Source: Clostridiales bacterium (GTDB lineage: Bacteria > Bacillota > Clostridia > WRLR01). From it: a stretch of DNA of 11,033 nucleotides. Location of the stretch: positions 1 through 11,033 of the forward strand of contig JAISFK010000090.1 in NCBI GenBank assembly GCA_031263625.1, read 5' to 3'. The notes under the pieces are model-generated. The model saw nothing but the letters and a program-made list of their open reading frames with translations. It was not told where the DNA came from and did no database searches. Numbering within the stretch: position 1 is the first letter of the stretch; every line of letters starts with the position of its first letter. The translations under genes were made by a program, and so were the position numbers. This document shows, piece by piece, positions 1 through 7,002 of this stretch.

Positions 1-7
1 TAAAGCC

Positions 8-1123
8 CTACTCCAAGCATGCTGCGCCTCCCGTCTTTTGGGCGCGCCGCATGGCCTCGACAATCCTGACGCCGCACACAATCCGCGCGTCGTACTCAGC
101 CGCGCCGCCCGGCAGGACATCCTCGCCCCTGGCCGCCCTGTGGAAGTCCTCCCACAGGTATTCCCCGGAATGCTGATCCGTTTCCGCCGTTTCTATCGTT
201 TCCGTCGTTTCGGCGGCGCCGCTGCCGGCGCTGTTGCCAGCGTTGCTGCCCGCATTGCCTGCGCCCGCTCCCGTTCCCGCGCCCGCGACTGCGCCGGCTA
301 TTACGGCCAGCCTGTTCTTTTCCCCCCGGCGCAGCGGCCCGACATTGCGGTAGACGGTTCCGTTTTCGTAGTTCAGGACGAGGGCGTTCCTGTAATGCTG
401 CCCGTCGTTCACGCAAAAGCTGGAAAAGACGTTCGCGATCGCCCCGCTCTTGAACAGGATCCCCATCTGGGCGTTGTCGGAAGTGGGCCGGCCGGTGAAG
501 ATCCGGGACTGTTGCACGGTCACGCTCTCCGGCTCGCCCAGCAGCCAGACGAGGTCGTTGATGAGATAGATGCCCAGGCGGTAGACGGGCGCGGCCGGGC
601 ACAGCTCCGGATCGTCGTACCAGCTGCCGTCGGCCGCGTCCCGGTAGTTGGCCCACGACGACGCCTGGCAGGCGATGGGCCGGCCCAGCCCGTATTTTTC
701 GCGCCAGCCGGCGATTATCCGCAGATCCTCCGTCGGCAGCGGGGACGGTGAGTTCATGTGGACCGCCCTGCCGAGCCGCCGCGCCTCGGCCAGAACGCCT
801 GCGGCCTTTCCCGCGTCCAGCTCGAACGGCTTCGTGGTCATGACGTCCCTGCCCGAACGGATGATCTTGCCGATGAGCGCCGCCCGCCCGGCAGGCCCCG
901 TGTAAAGCCCGACGGCCTCCACGTCTTTGTTCTCGAGCAGCGCGTCCAGATCCGCGTAGTGGGGGATGCCGTGCTTTTTCCCGTACATTGCCGCCTTTTG
1001 GCCGTCCGCGTCGCAGACGGCGGCCACGGCGAAAAACTCCGCCCCCGGCCCCTTCAGCAGCTCGCCCTCCAGAATATGCCTGCCGAAATTCAGCCCGACA
1101 ATCGCGATTTTCGTCTTATTCAT
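8..1123 (-). CDS. Gfo/Idh/MocA-family NAD(P)-dependent oxidoreductase
   Basis: 371 aa, close to the usual family length. The N-terminal Rossmann fold opens with IAIVGLNFGR (residues 6-15), a variant of the GxGxxG dinucleotide-binding loop. The lysine-proline step of the family's EKP motif is present as TTKP (K98-P99), with Thr in place of Glu. The substrate-domain signature reads GIYLIND (184-190), so Tyr186 sits where many members carry His; glucose-fructose oxidoreductase also uses a Tyr at this place. A Gly/Ala/Asn/Ser-rich stretch followed by a Thr-Glu run (about 273-318) interrupts the C-terminal domain. I chose ATG at 1123 because AGGGAG lies 10 nt upstream; an in-frame GTG at 1147 lacks a spaced ribosome site. 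It starts 30 bp after the response regulator stop, so it is probably the last visible gene of the same operon. Likely role: cytosolic oxidation or reduction of an imported sugar or derivative. The substrate is unknown. Confidence 0.88.
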   Translation of the reverse strand: MNKTKIAIVGLNFGRHILEGELLKGPGAEFFAVAAVCDADGQKAAMYGKKHGIPHYADLDALLENKDVEAVGLYTGPAGRAALIGKIIRSGRDVMTTKPFELDAGKAAGVLAEARRLGRAVHMNSPSPLPTEDLRIIAGWREKYGLGRPIACQASSWANYRDAADGSWYDDPELCPAAPVYRLGIYLINDLVWLLGEPESVTVQQSRIFTGRPTSDNAQMGILFKSGAIANVFSSFCVNDGQHYRNALVLNYENGTVYRNVGPLRRGEKNRLAVIAGAVAGAGTGAGAGNAGSNAGNSAGSGAAETTETIETAETDQHSGEYLWEDFHRAARGEDVLPGGAAEYDARIVCGVRIVEAMRRAQKTGGAACLE

Positions 1124-1153
1124 ATTGCCCATTCTCCCTGTCCGCACCTTATT

Positions 1154-3013
1154 TTATTCGGCTTTCATTTTGACTTTGCTTTCCGGCCTGAGGCTCCGCC
1201 AGCGGGAAGGGGCCACGCCGTAGTAGCTCTTGAAGGCCCGCGCGAAATTCTTGGGGCTCACGTAGCCCAGCATGGAGGCCGCCGCCGCGATTTTCTTGCC
1301 GCTCCCAAGCAGCTTCAGCGCGGATTTCATCTTCATGGAGCTGATGTACTTCGTGAAGCTCTGGCCCGTGCTTTTCTTGAAAAGCTGGCTGAAATAAGTA
1401 TAGCTCAAATCCATGTAGTTGGCTACCGTGGCCAGATCCACGCTGTCCAGATTCTCGCTGATGTAGCGCAGCGAGTCCTCCAGCGTGAAGCGCCCCAGCT
1501 TTTCCGCGAATGCGCCGGCCAGAGCGTCGAAGGCGCCGAGCAGCGCCCCGCGCAGCTCGCCCACGTCGGAAAAAGCCTCTATTTCGCCCGGCAGCCGGCC
1601 CGCGTCCAGGCTGAAGGAGAACGCGACGCTGTCCAGCACGCGCAGCGCCCCGATGTAGAGCCTTCCGGTTTCCGAAAAATGCCGGGGATCGGGCAGGATG
1701 TCCGGGAAAAGCTTCATCACGAGCCTTTGGTAGCCCTCCCGGTCAAAAGTGCGCAGCGCCTTGGCCTGGGCGCGCCTGTCCTCGTCCGGGATGGAGTGGC
1801 GGGGGGCGAGGGGCGGCTTGGCGAATGGCGGGGCAGAGGGGCGCGACCCGGAGGGCGGTGGGGCAAATGGCGGCAGGGCAGGTGGATGGCCGGCGCCTGC
1901 CGTCTGCGGCAGCGCACCCGCCTGCGGCCCGACCGCCTGCGACGAGCATCCTGCCTGCGGCCCGCCTGCCGCCTGCCGCGCCCCTTCCGCGAACACAGGC
2001 CCCATCTTTGGATAGAAGCGGGAGACTTCCAGCATCTGCGCGGCCTCGGCGTACAGCTCCGGCAGGGACGCGCCGGCGGCGCTCACCCCGCACGCGCCGG
2101 CGAGAAATGGCCCCATCCCCCCGTTCGCGCGGATATCGCCCAAAATATGGGATATAGCGCTCTTTGGCGTGGCTTGCGGCCCAAGGCCCACCAGCAGGCC
2201 GCGCCCCAGCTGAAAGGGCAGGGCGGCGTATTCGCCTTCCGGCCCTGCGAGCGCCCCGCCCAGCCCGGAAAATGCTTCGCCCTGCGCGGCAGGCGCGCCG
2301 TTCCGCATAGCGAGCGCCTCGCCCGTTCCAGCCAGCGCCTCCCCCTGCGCGGCCAGCGCCCCATCACGCTCGGAATACGCCCCGCTTCGCCCGGCAGGCG
2401 CCCCGCCTTCCGGCCCTGCGAGCGCCGCGCCGGCCGGGACGCTGTTTTGGCCCGCTCCTGGCGCCGGGCCGAACAGGGCGACGGCGTAGCTCTCCCAGCC
2501 GCCAAGGGCCGGATCGGCTCGCAAAATTTGCCCCAGCTCCGGCGGGCCGCCGTAGACCAGCGTGTCAAGGGCTTCGGAGAGCGGGCTTTTCGCCGGGCGG
2601 CCCGCCCGCCCCACGGCGCCCAGCCGGGCCTTCAGCTTTTCCAGCGAGCTCTCCAGTGTCTTTTTGAACTGCTCGAAAAGGACGGGCTTCAAAAGGTAGT
2701 CGTCCGCTCCCAGCCTCAGCGCCTCCTGCGCGTAGGAAAACTCCCTGTGCGCCGTGAGCACCACAAAGCCCGCCATGGGCGCGGCCTCGCGCAGCAGCCG
2801 GATCAGCTCCAGCCCGTCCATCCCAGGCATGTTGATGTCCACGAACACGAGCCAGGCCGCATCCGGGCAGGAGCGCGCCAGCTCCAGCGCCTCCGCCCCA
2901 GAGAGCCGGCACTCCGTCCTGGCCACGCCGCCGGGCCCTATACGCGCGATCCTGTTCATCATGCCCTCGCAGACGATCTGCTCGTCGTCCACGATCAGTA
3001 TGTTAATTTCCAA
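1154..3013 (-). CDS. YesN-like response regulator with AraC-type DNA-binding domain
   Basis: 619 aa, longer than the roughly 500-540 aa typical of YesN-like regulators. The receiver domain has the acidic pair D9-D10 (IVDDE), phospho-acceptor D59 (FVDINMPGMDG), T87 (VLTAH) and K109 (LLKP), so it looks active. The C-terminal part (about 505-619) is an AraC/XylS-type double helix-turn-helix, with TVANYMDLSYTYFSQLFKK in the first unit and AAASMLGYVSPKNFARAFK in the second. A middle segment containing GASLPELYAEAAQM and SRFYP resembles the linker domain of YesN proteins. Two low-complexity inserts flank it: Ala/Gly/Glu repeats at about 182-263 and Ala/Pro/Gly at about 340-411. The chosen start is TTG at 3013, giving (M)EINILIVDDE, with AAGGG 11 nt upstream. 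It overlaps the 3' end of the kinase gene by 11 bp, implying translational coupling. The upstream ATG at 3088 would add an Arg-rich leader absent from the family. It probably activates the transporter genes. Confidence 0.9.
   Translation of the reverse strand: MEINILIVDDEQIVCEGMMNRIARIGPGGVARTECRLSGAEALELARSCPDAAWLVFVDINMPGMDGLELIRLLREAAPMAGFVVLTAHREFSYAQEALRLGADDYLLKPVLFEQFKKTLESSLEKLKARLGAVGRAGRPAKSPLSEALDTLVYGGPPELGQILRADPALGGWESYAVALFGPAPGAGQNSVPAGAALAGPEGGAPAGRSGAYSERDGALAAQGEALAGTGEALAMRNGAPAAQGEAFSGLGGALAGPEGEYAALPFQLGRGLLVGLGPQATPKSAISHILGDIRANGGMGPFLAGACGVSAAGASLPELYAEAAQMLEVSRFYPKMGPVFAEGARQAAGGPQAGCSSQAVGPQAGALPQTAGAGHPPALPPFAPPPSGSRPSAPPFAKPPLAPRHSIPDEDRRAQAKALRTFDREGYQRLVMKLFPDILPDPRHFSETGRLYIGALRVLDSVAFSFSLDAGRLPGEIEAFSDVGELRGALLGAFDALAGAFAEKLGRFTLEDSLRYISENLDSVDLATVANYMDLSYTYFSQLFKKSTGQSFTKYISSMKMKSALKLLGSGKKIAAAASMLGYVSPKNFARAFKSYYGVAPSRWRSLRPESKVKMKAE
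2233..2426 (-). repeat. 23-bp direct repeat within the response regulator linker
   Basis: Identical 23-bp copies at 2233-2255 and 2404-2426 lie 171 bp apart (57 codons, in frame) and encode the shared peptide ALAGPEG. Between them lie degenerate units containing GEAL, GEAF, GALA and GAPA, indicating repeat-driven growth of the linker. Confidence 0.75.
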
Positions 3014-5066
3014 TGCAGCCGCATCCCTTCTCTGGCGCAGCGCTTGCCGCAGAATCTGGTGCGCGGCCCGGCGCCGCGCTCGCCGCAACGCTCATCGCGG
3101 CGTTCGTCACGGCGTTCGGCGTCGGACTTGCCGCAACGCTCGCCGCAGGGGCCGATATGGCGCTCGCCTTGGCGCTCCCCGCAGGGCCCGCGTCCGCAGG
3201 AAATACGATCCTCACGCTCGCGCGCTCCCCGCCGGCCAGGCGGATCTCCACGCCGTCGCCGAAAAACAGCCTGAGCCGGCTGGCGATGTTGTAAAGCCCC
3301 AGCTGGCGCGGCCTTCCCTCGCCGCCAGCCACGCCTTCCGTGCCGCCTGTGCCACCCGCGCCACCCGTGCCTTCCGCGCCTCCAGCGCCACCCTTGCTGC
3401 CCGCGCCATCCGTGCCACCTACGCCTCCTGTGTCACCCGCGCTTCCCGCGCCACCCCCCGCGCCTTCCTCGGCGCGGGAAAGGGAGCGGTTGATGCGCTC
3501 GGCAGTCTCGTCTGCCGGGATCTCCCCGTCGTTGGACACCTCCACGACGCACTTGCCCCCCTCGCCCCGAATCCGAATCTCTATGCGCGCGAGGCCCCTG
3601 CCGCCGTGCTTTATGGCGTTTTCCACGAGCGGCTGGAATATGAACCGCAAAAACGTCCTGCCAGCAAGTTCCTCCGGGCAGTCCGCTTCCAGCGATATGG
3701 GCTTTTCGCGGAAGGCGTTCACGAATTGGAGGTACGTGCGCAAGTGGCCGATCTCCTCCGCGAACGTGGCAAACATGGCCCCGCCCGCGTTGTAGTGCAG
3801 TATCCCGGCAAAGCAGCTGACGGCGTCGGCCAGCTCCCAAAGCCCCTCTTTTTCCATGGAGAGCTGCAAAAAATACATAGAGTTGTATATGAAATGCGGG
3901 TTGATCTGGTACTGCAGCGCCTCCAGCTGGGCGTCCCTGCGCCTCGCTTCGCGCTCCAGGGACTGGGCCACGGTTCGCTCCAGAATGTCCAGCAGATTGT
4001 TGAACTGGCGTATCATCAGCCCGATCTCGTCCGGCCTGTCCTCCTGTATGCGGGCGTCGAACTGCCCGCGGGCCACGGCGCCCATAGCGTCCACGGCGAG
4101 CTTGAACCTGCGCAGGAGCCTCGCCGTCGTGAAACTCACGATCACGGCCAGAGCCGCCAGCCCCAGGCACATAGCCCCGGCGATCCCCAGGGCGCTGCGC
4201 CAGCCCAGCCTCTGGCCGCCCGCGTCCAGCCGCAGCCCGATGTGCAGGTTCAGCCGGCGGATCTCCTGGAACACCATGCCGGGGTCGTCCCTCGGCTCGT
4301 CCGGCCCAAAAATTGCCGCGTCCGCAGACAGCGCGGAAAAAAGCTGCGCGTCGGAGGCCGTGACGGCGATAAGCCCAATCTGCCGCCCGCCCGTGGAATA
4401 GACCTTGCGCAGGAACGCGCGCACCGTTTCGCCTTTGCCCTCGCCTTTGCCTTCGCTTTCTCCTTCGCCTGCGCCCTTGCCATCGTCTTCCGGGCCGTAG
4501 CCGTAGCCATAACCATAGCCGTAGCCGTATTCGGAGCCGAAAACGTAGTCGTAGCGCCTGGCCGGGTCCGCGACGCCGAACACCCAGCCCGTGCTCCTGT
4601 CGGAGTCGATGAACTCGCGCAGGCGCGGATCCGTTATGTTCGAGTAGCTTTGGAATATCCTGCCCAGCTCCTGGTGCGAGGGGTTGTCAAAGAAAATCGC
4701 TATAGACTGCACCGTGTCCGCGTGGAGGGACTGGACGAGCTGCACGGCAGGGTACACGTTATTGTTCAGGTTCAGGACGCTGGGCGCGTCAATGCTGAAA
4801 TCCTGGCGCAAATAGGATATGAGCGGCTGCATGCTCCCCAGGTACGCGGAGCACTCTTCCACGGTGAGAGCCTTTTCGCCGACGCTTTCCGCCATGACGC
4901 TCAAGTAGTCCTGGCCCGCCCTGCGCTGGCTCTCGTAGAGGGCGCCGTTGGCCCCGGAGATCAGAAAGGCGGTCATTACGCCCATGGGCAGGGCCAGCGT
5001 CAGAACGCAGAGCAGTGTTATTTTCCACGACAGGGGCCGGTTCCCCAGCCAGGCAGCCATAGCCAT
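3003..5066 (-). CDS. YesM-like membrane sensor histidine kinase
   Basis: 687 aa, against roughly 580-600 for the family. Order: transmembrane helix 1 (about 16-37), extracellular sensing domain to about 290, transmembrane helix 2 (ALGIAGAMCLGLAALAVIV), HAMP-like linker, His_kinase domain with phospho-acceptor His391 in QINPHFIYNS, then a GHKL ATPase domain with N-box Asn483 (PLVENAIKHGG), a G1-like NDG, and GLYNIASRL. Oddities: (Tyr-Gly)6 plus a Glu/Gly/Lys-rich run in the sensing domain (about 180-215), a roughly 50-residue Gly-rich insert between NDG and GLYNI (about 535-585), and an Ala-rich tail of about 64 residues ending in GCGCIGN. I chose ATG at 5066 because GGGGG lies 7 nt upstream; the in-frame ATG at 5129 is inside a strong hairpin and lacks a ribosome site. 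It should autophosphorylate on sensing a sugar-related signal and pass phosphate to D59 of the adjacent regulator. Confidence 0.9.
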   Translation of the reverse strand: MAMAAWLGNRPLSWKITLLCVLTLALPMGVMTAFLISGANGALYESQRRAGQDYLSVMAESVGEKALTVEECSAYLGSMQPLISYLRQDFSIDAPSVLNLNNNVYPAVQLVQSLHADTVQSIAIFFDNPSHQELGRIFQSYSNITDPRLREFIDSDRSTGWVFGVADPARRYDYVFGSEYGYGYGYGYGYGPEDDGKGAGEGESEGKGEGKGETVRAFLRKVYSTGGRQIGLIAVTASDAQLFSALSADAAIFGPDEPRDDPGMVFQEIRRLNLHIGLRLDAGGQRLGWRSALGIAGAMCLGLAALAVIVSFTTARLLRRFKLAVDAMGAVARGQFDARIQEDRPDEIGLMIRQFNNLLDILERTVAQSLEREARRRDAQLEALQYQINPHFIYNSMYFLQLSMEKEGLWELADAVSCFAGILHYNAGGAMFATFAEEIGHLRTYLQFVNAFREKPISLEADCPEELAGRTFLRFIFQPLVENAIKHGGRGLARIEIRIRGEGGKCVVEVSNDGEIPADETAERINRSLSRAEEGAGGGAGSAGDTGGVGGTDGAGSKGGAGGAEGTGGAGGTGGTEGVAGGEGRPRQLGLYNIASRLRLFFGDGVEIRLAGGERASVRIVFPADAGPAGSAKASAISAPAASVAASPTPNAVTNAAMSVAASAAPGRAPDSAASAAPEKGCGCIGN
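3311..3464 (-). repeat. Degenerate 9-bp-period repeat encoding a Gly-rich insert
   Basis: Units resembling GGTGGCGCG and GGTGGCACG recur with 9-bp spacing and encode Gly-Gly-Thr/Ala-type triplets across about 51 residues (about 535-585) of the kinase ATPase domain. The reading frame is maintained throughout. Confidence 0.75.
4494..4529 (-). repeat. Hexanucleotide repeat encoding (Tyr-Gly)6
   Basis: Six in-frame copies of a TACGGC-type hexamer, the middle two with TAT or GGT codons, encode Tyr-Gly six times (kinase residues 180-191) in the extracellular sensing domain. Copy changes by slippage would keep the frame. A Glu/Gly/Lys/Asp-rich run follows directly (to about 4429). Confidence 0.85.
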
Positions 5067-5091
5067 CAGCGCGCCCCCATTTCCGGCAGCA

Positions 5092-5127
5092 GGATGCGAG
5101 GGGCTGATTTTCCTGCCCCTCGCATCC
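5092..5127 (-). promoter_or_regulatory. Perfect 13-bp-stem hairpin between binding-protein and kinase genes
   Basis: Arms 5092-5104 (GGATGCGAGGGGC) and 5115-5127 are perfect reverse complements around a 10-nt loop. On the transcript it lies 53 nt after the first stop of the binding-protein gene and ends 13 nt before the kinase ribosome site. No U run follows on the minus strand, so it is more likely a 3'-end stabiliser or weak attenuator than a full intrinsic terminator. Confidence 0.6.
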
Positions 5128-5180
5128 ATTATGCGCTTTTTGCGGATTTTTCGCCAGAGCCCTACTTATAACTACTGATA

Positions 5181-6893
5181 CTATTGATAATTCTTGATGT
5201 GCGCGCTGGCGCCGTAGAAGGCGTTGTACTCCGCGAGCAGGCTCTCGGCCACCTCAAGGCCGCCCAGCCGGATGTACTCCTTCACGTAGGCGTCCCAGTT
5301 GTCGAAGCTCTCGTCGCCGAGGACGAATTTTACGAGCATTTCATCCACATATTTTTTGATGTCGGGCATCGTGTTCTGAAATTCCTCCGAGGTCAGGCCC
5401 AGGAAGTCGTTGAGCAGCAGCGGGTTGTCCCTGCCAGACACGTAGCCCTCGTATGCCTTCTGCTGGGCGATTGTGTCGCCCAGGAGCTGCTGCGGGTACA
5501 GGTCGATCCTGTTCAGGAAGCAGAATATCTCCGGGTCGCCCTCCACAGTGGTGCCGTCTGCCATTTTGCGGTCGGGATCCCGGCTGTAGAGATAGTCGAG
5601 GTCGCCGTTGGCGTCGAGCGTGAAGCCCTTGCCCTCCACGCCGTAGCGGGAAACCCTGTAGCCGTAGTCCGTCGTGCACCAGTCGAGATACTTGAGCACC
5701 CTGTCAGGATCCTCAAATTTGTAGGAAATGGCCACCGTGGTGTCCATCGGGTCGTTGGCCGTCATGCCCGACATGCCCGTGGGGCCTATGACCGCCGGCC
5801 CTGAAACCAGGACGCCGCCCGGCTGGCTCTCCTCGAAGCCGTAGCTGCTGTAGGCGCCGGACAGCTCGCTCCACCAGCCCACCCAGCTACCGAACTTGCC
5901 CTGGACGAGCTTCTGCCAGAATTGCTCGCCCTTCTGCGTAAACACCTCCGGATCCACGTATTTCTTGTCGTACAGATCCTTGAACGTGATCAGGGCCTGC
6001 TTGTAGCCCTCGCTGACGGCGTCGATCTCGACCTCGTCGCCCACTACATGGTAATATTCGGGCGCGGCGCCGTACATGCCGTAGAACATGTGGAGGATGA
6101 TGTTGCCATACGCGTCGGTGTTGCTGCTGTAGCCGTATGTGTCGTTGGCGCCGTTGCCGTCAGGGTCGTCCTCCGTGAAGGCGCGCATGACTTCCACGTA
6201 CTCGTCGTAGGTGACGGGCACCTTGAGGCCGAGGTTGTCAAGCCAGTCCTGGCGGTACGAGACGACCCATTTGCCGGCCGTGTTGCGCCCAGGTATGGCG
6301 TAGATCCTGCCGTCCACGGTGACTCTCGGCCAGAGGTCGTCCGTGACATAGCCCATGATGTTGGCGTAGTTGTTTCTGATGTCAGTCAGGTCGGCGTAGG
6401 CGCCCTGGCTGGCGTACTCGTAGTACTGAGCCGCCGGGAGGACGCTGAAGCTGGGGATGTCGCCGCCGGAAACCAGCAGCGCGTACTTCTGCTGCCAGTT
6501 GTCCACGCCGGATATGAACGAGATGTCGAGGCCGAAGTTCTCGTTGACGTACTCTTTTGTCAAGTTGCTGAAATCGGACTCGACGCGCGCGTTGGCGATG
6601 AATACGGTCACCGGGATGGATTCCGGGCCGGCCGCCTCGTCGGGCGCCGCTGTTTCCGTCTGCGGCGCGGCAGTTTCCGCCGCGGTTGTGGCTGCCTCGG
6701 CGGCCGTGGTGGCCGCTTCGGAGCTATCCGCCGCCTCGGCGGTAGTTGCGGCCGTGGCGGCCGTGGTGGTGGCCGCCTCGCTGGCTGCGGTCGTGGAGCC
6801 GCCGGCGCCGCCCGATCCGCAGGCGGCCAGCGCCATCGACAGAAGCATAGCCGCGCCCAGCGCCAGCGCCATTAAACGTCTTTTCATTCCCAT
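5181..6893 (-). CDS. Extracellular sugar-binding lipoprotein of ABC transporter
   Basis: 570 aa. It has a Sec signal peptide (KRR at 4-6, then a hydrophobic core) and lipobox LAAC, with lipidated Cys25. A low-complexity Ser/Thr/Ala/Glu linker (26-92) probably spans the cell wall; such linkers are common in Clostridia. The remainder, from about residue 93 on, is a family 1 solute-binding fold of the LplA/YtcQ kind (COG1653), recognised from its overall pattern (VTVFIANARVES, GGDIPSF, aromatic-rich clefts with many Trp/Tyr residues suited to sugars) and from the two adjacent permeases. Start ATG at 6893 follows AAAGGAGG at 8-nt spacing; the in-frame ATG at 6947 lies before this ribosome site and is rejected. 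It is anchored on the outer face of the membrane and delivers a mono- or oligosaccharide to the permeases. The substrate cannot be read from sequence. The TAG stop is followed by two more in-frame stops within six codons. Confidence 0.92.
   Translation of the reverse strand: MGMKRRLMALALGAAMLLSMALAACGSGGAGGSTTAASEAATTTAATAATTAEAADSSEAATTAAEAATTAAETAAPQTETAAPDEAAGPESIPVTVFIANARVESDFSNLTKEYVNENFGLDISFISGVDNWQQKYALLVSGGDIPSFSVLPAAQYYEYASQGAYADLTDIRNNYANIMGYVTDDLWPRVTVDGRIYAIPGRNTAGKWVVSYRQDWLDNLGLKVPVTYDEYVEVMRAFTEDDPDGNGANDTYGYSSNTDAYGNIILHMFYGMYGAAPEYYHVVGDEVEIDAVSEGYKQALITFKDLYDKKYVDPEVFTQKGEQFWQKLVQGKFGSWVGWWSELSGAYSSYGFEESQPGGVLVSGPAVIGPTGMSGMTANDPMDTTVAISYKFEDPDRVLKYLDWCTTDYGYRVSRYGVEGKGFTLDANGDLDYLYSRDPDRKMADGTTVEGDPEIFCFLNRIDLYPQQLLGDTIAQQKAYEGYVSGRDNPLLLNDFLGLTSEEFQNTMPDIKKYVDEMLVKFVLGDESFDNWDAYVKEYIRLGGLEVAESLLAEYNAFYGASAHIKNYQ
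6618..6818 (-). repeat. Low-complexity Ala/Thr/Glu linker coding region of the lipoprotein
   Basis: This stretch encodes residues 26-92, right after the lipidated Cys, made almost only of Ala, Thr, Glu, Ser, Gly and Pro with recurring EAATT and AAETAA-like units. GCGGCCGTGG-like DNA units recur. A flexible tether between the lipid anchor and the binding domain is the likely role. Confidence 0.7.
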
Positions 6894-6901
6894 AGTAGAA
6901 G

Positions 6902-6909
6902 CCTCCTTT
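6902..6909 (-). promoter_or_regulatory. Strong ribosome binding site of the binding-protein gene
   Basis: AAAGGAGG on the minus strand lies 8 nt before ATG at 6893. It decides the start and is the strongest ribosome site in the window, fitting high output of the binding protein relative to the permeases. Confidence 0.85.
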
Positions 6910-6941
6910 GATTGATTGGGTTTTATTTTGGTTCTATTTTT

Positions 6942-6969
6942 CGGCATTGCAGCATTTGCAGCATTGCCG
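6942..6969 (-). promoter_or_regulatory. Imperfect RNA hairpin upstream of the binding-protein gene
   Basis: The 28-nt element can fold as a 5-bp, 3-bp and 2-bp helix separated by two single mismatches around a 4-nt loop (outer pair CGGCA with TGCCG). It is followed on the transcript by AAAAATAG rather than a U run, so it is not a standard terminator. A role as an mRNA processing or stability element is possible. Confidence 0.35.
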
Positions 6970-7002
6970 TGTTGCCGTATGCAGCATTTGCAGCATTGCC
7001 GT
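6949..7002. repeat. 22-bp direct repeat, two copies, between permease and binding-protein genes
   Basis: Identical 22-bp copies lie at 6949-6970 and 6981-7002, starts 32 bp apart. Each holds two copies of TGCAGCAT or its overlapping equivalent, so an ATGCTGCA-type octamer occurs four times on the minus strand. The right copy begins inside the TAA stop of the second permease, so the repeats occupy nearly half of the 108-bp spacer. Confidence 0.85.

Noticed and set aside
758..3274. An 838-codon open frame on the plus strand
   Set aside because: It runs opposite to the regulator and oxidoreductase genes, which have clear domains. Its product is Arg/Pro/Ala-rich with no recognisable motif, as expected from the antisense of GC-rich coding DNA.
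5092..5127. The 13-bp hairpin as a standard rho-independent terminator
   Set aside because: No T run follows on the minus strand; on the plus strand the nearest T run is 8 nt away and no gene runs in that direction.
5067..5129. Upstream ATG at 5129 as the kinase start
   Set aside because: It would put the first codons inside a 13-bp hairpin and lacks a ribosome site; ATG 5066 has one at 7-nt spacing.
2754..5171. An 805-codon open frame on the plus strand
   Set aside because: It is antisense to the kinase gene and the start of the regulator gene; its composition follows their codon pattern and it shows no domain, so it is a GC-driven shadow.
5161..5180. TATAAG as a -10 box for a separate kinase promoter
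   Set aside because: No acceptable -35 hexamer lies 16-18 bp upstream, so it is too weak to list as a promoter.
5922..6875. A 317-codon open frame on the plus strand
   Set aside because: Antisense shadow of the binding-protein gene; its Val/Gly/Arg-rich product mirrors the low-complexity linker and has no recognisable motif.
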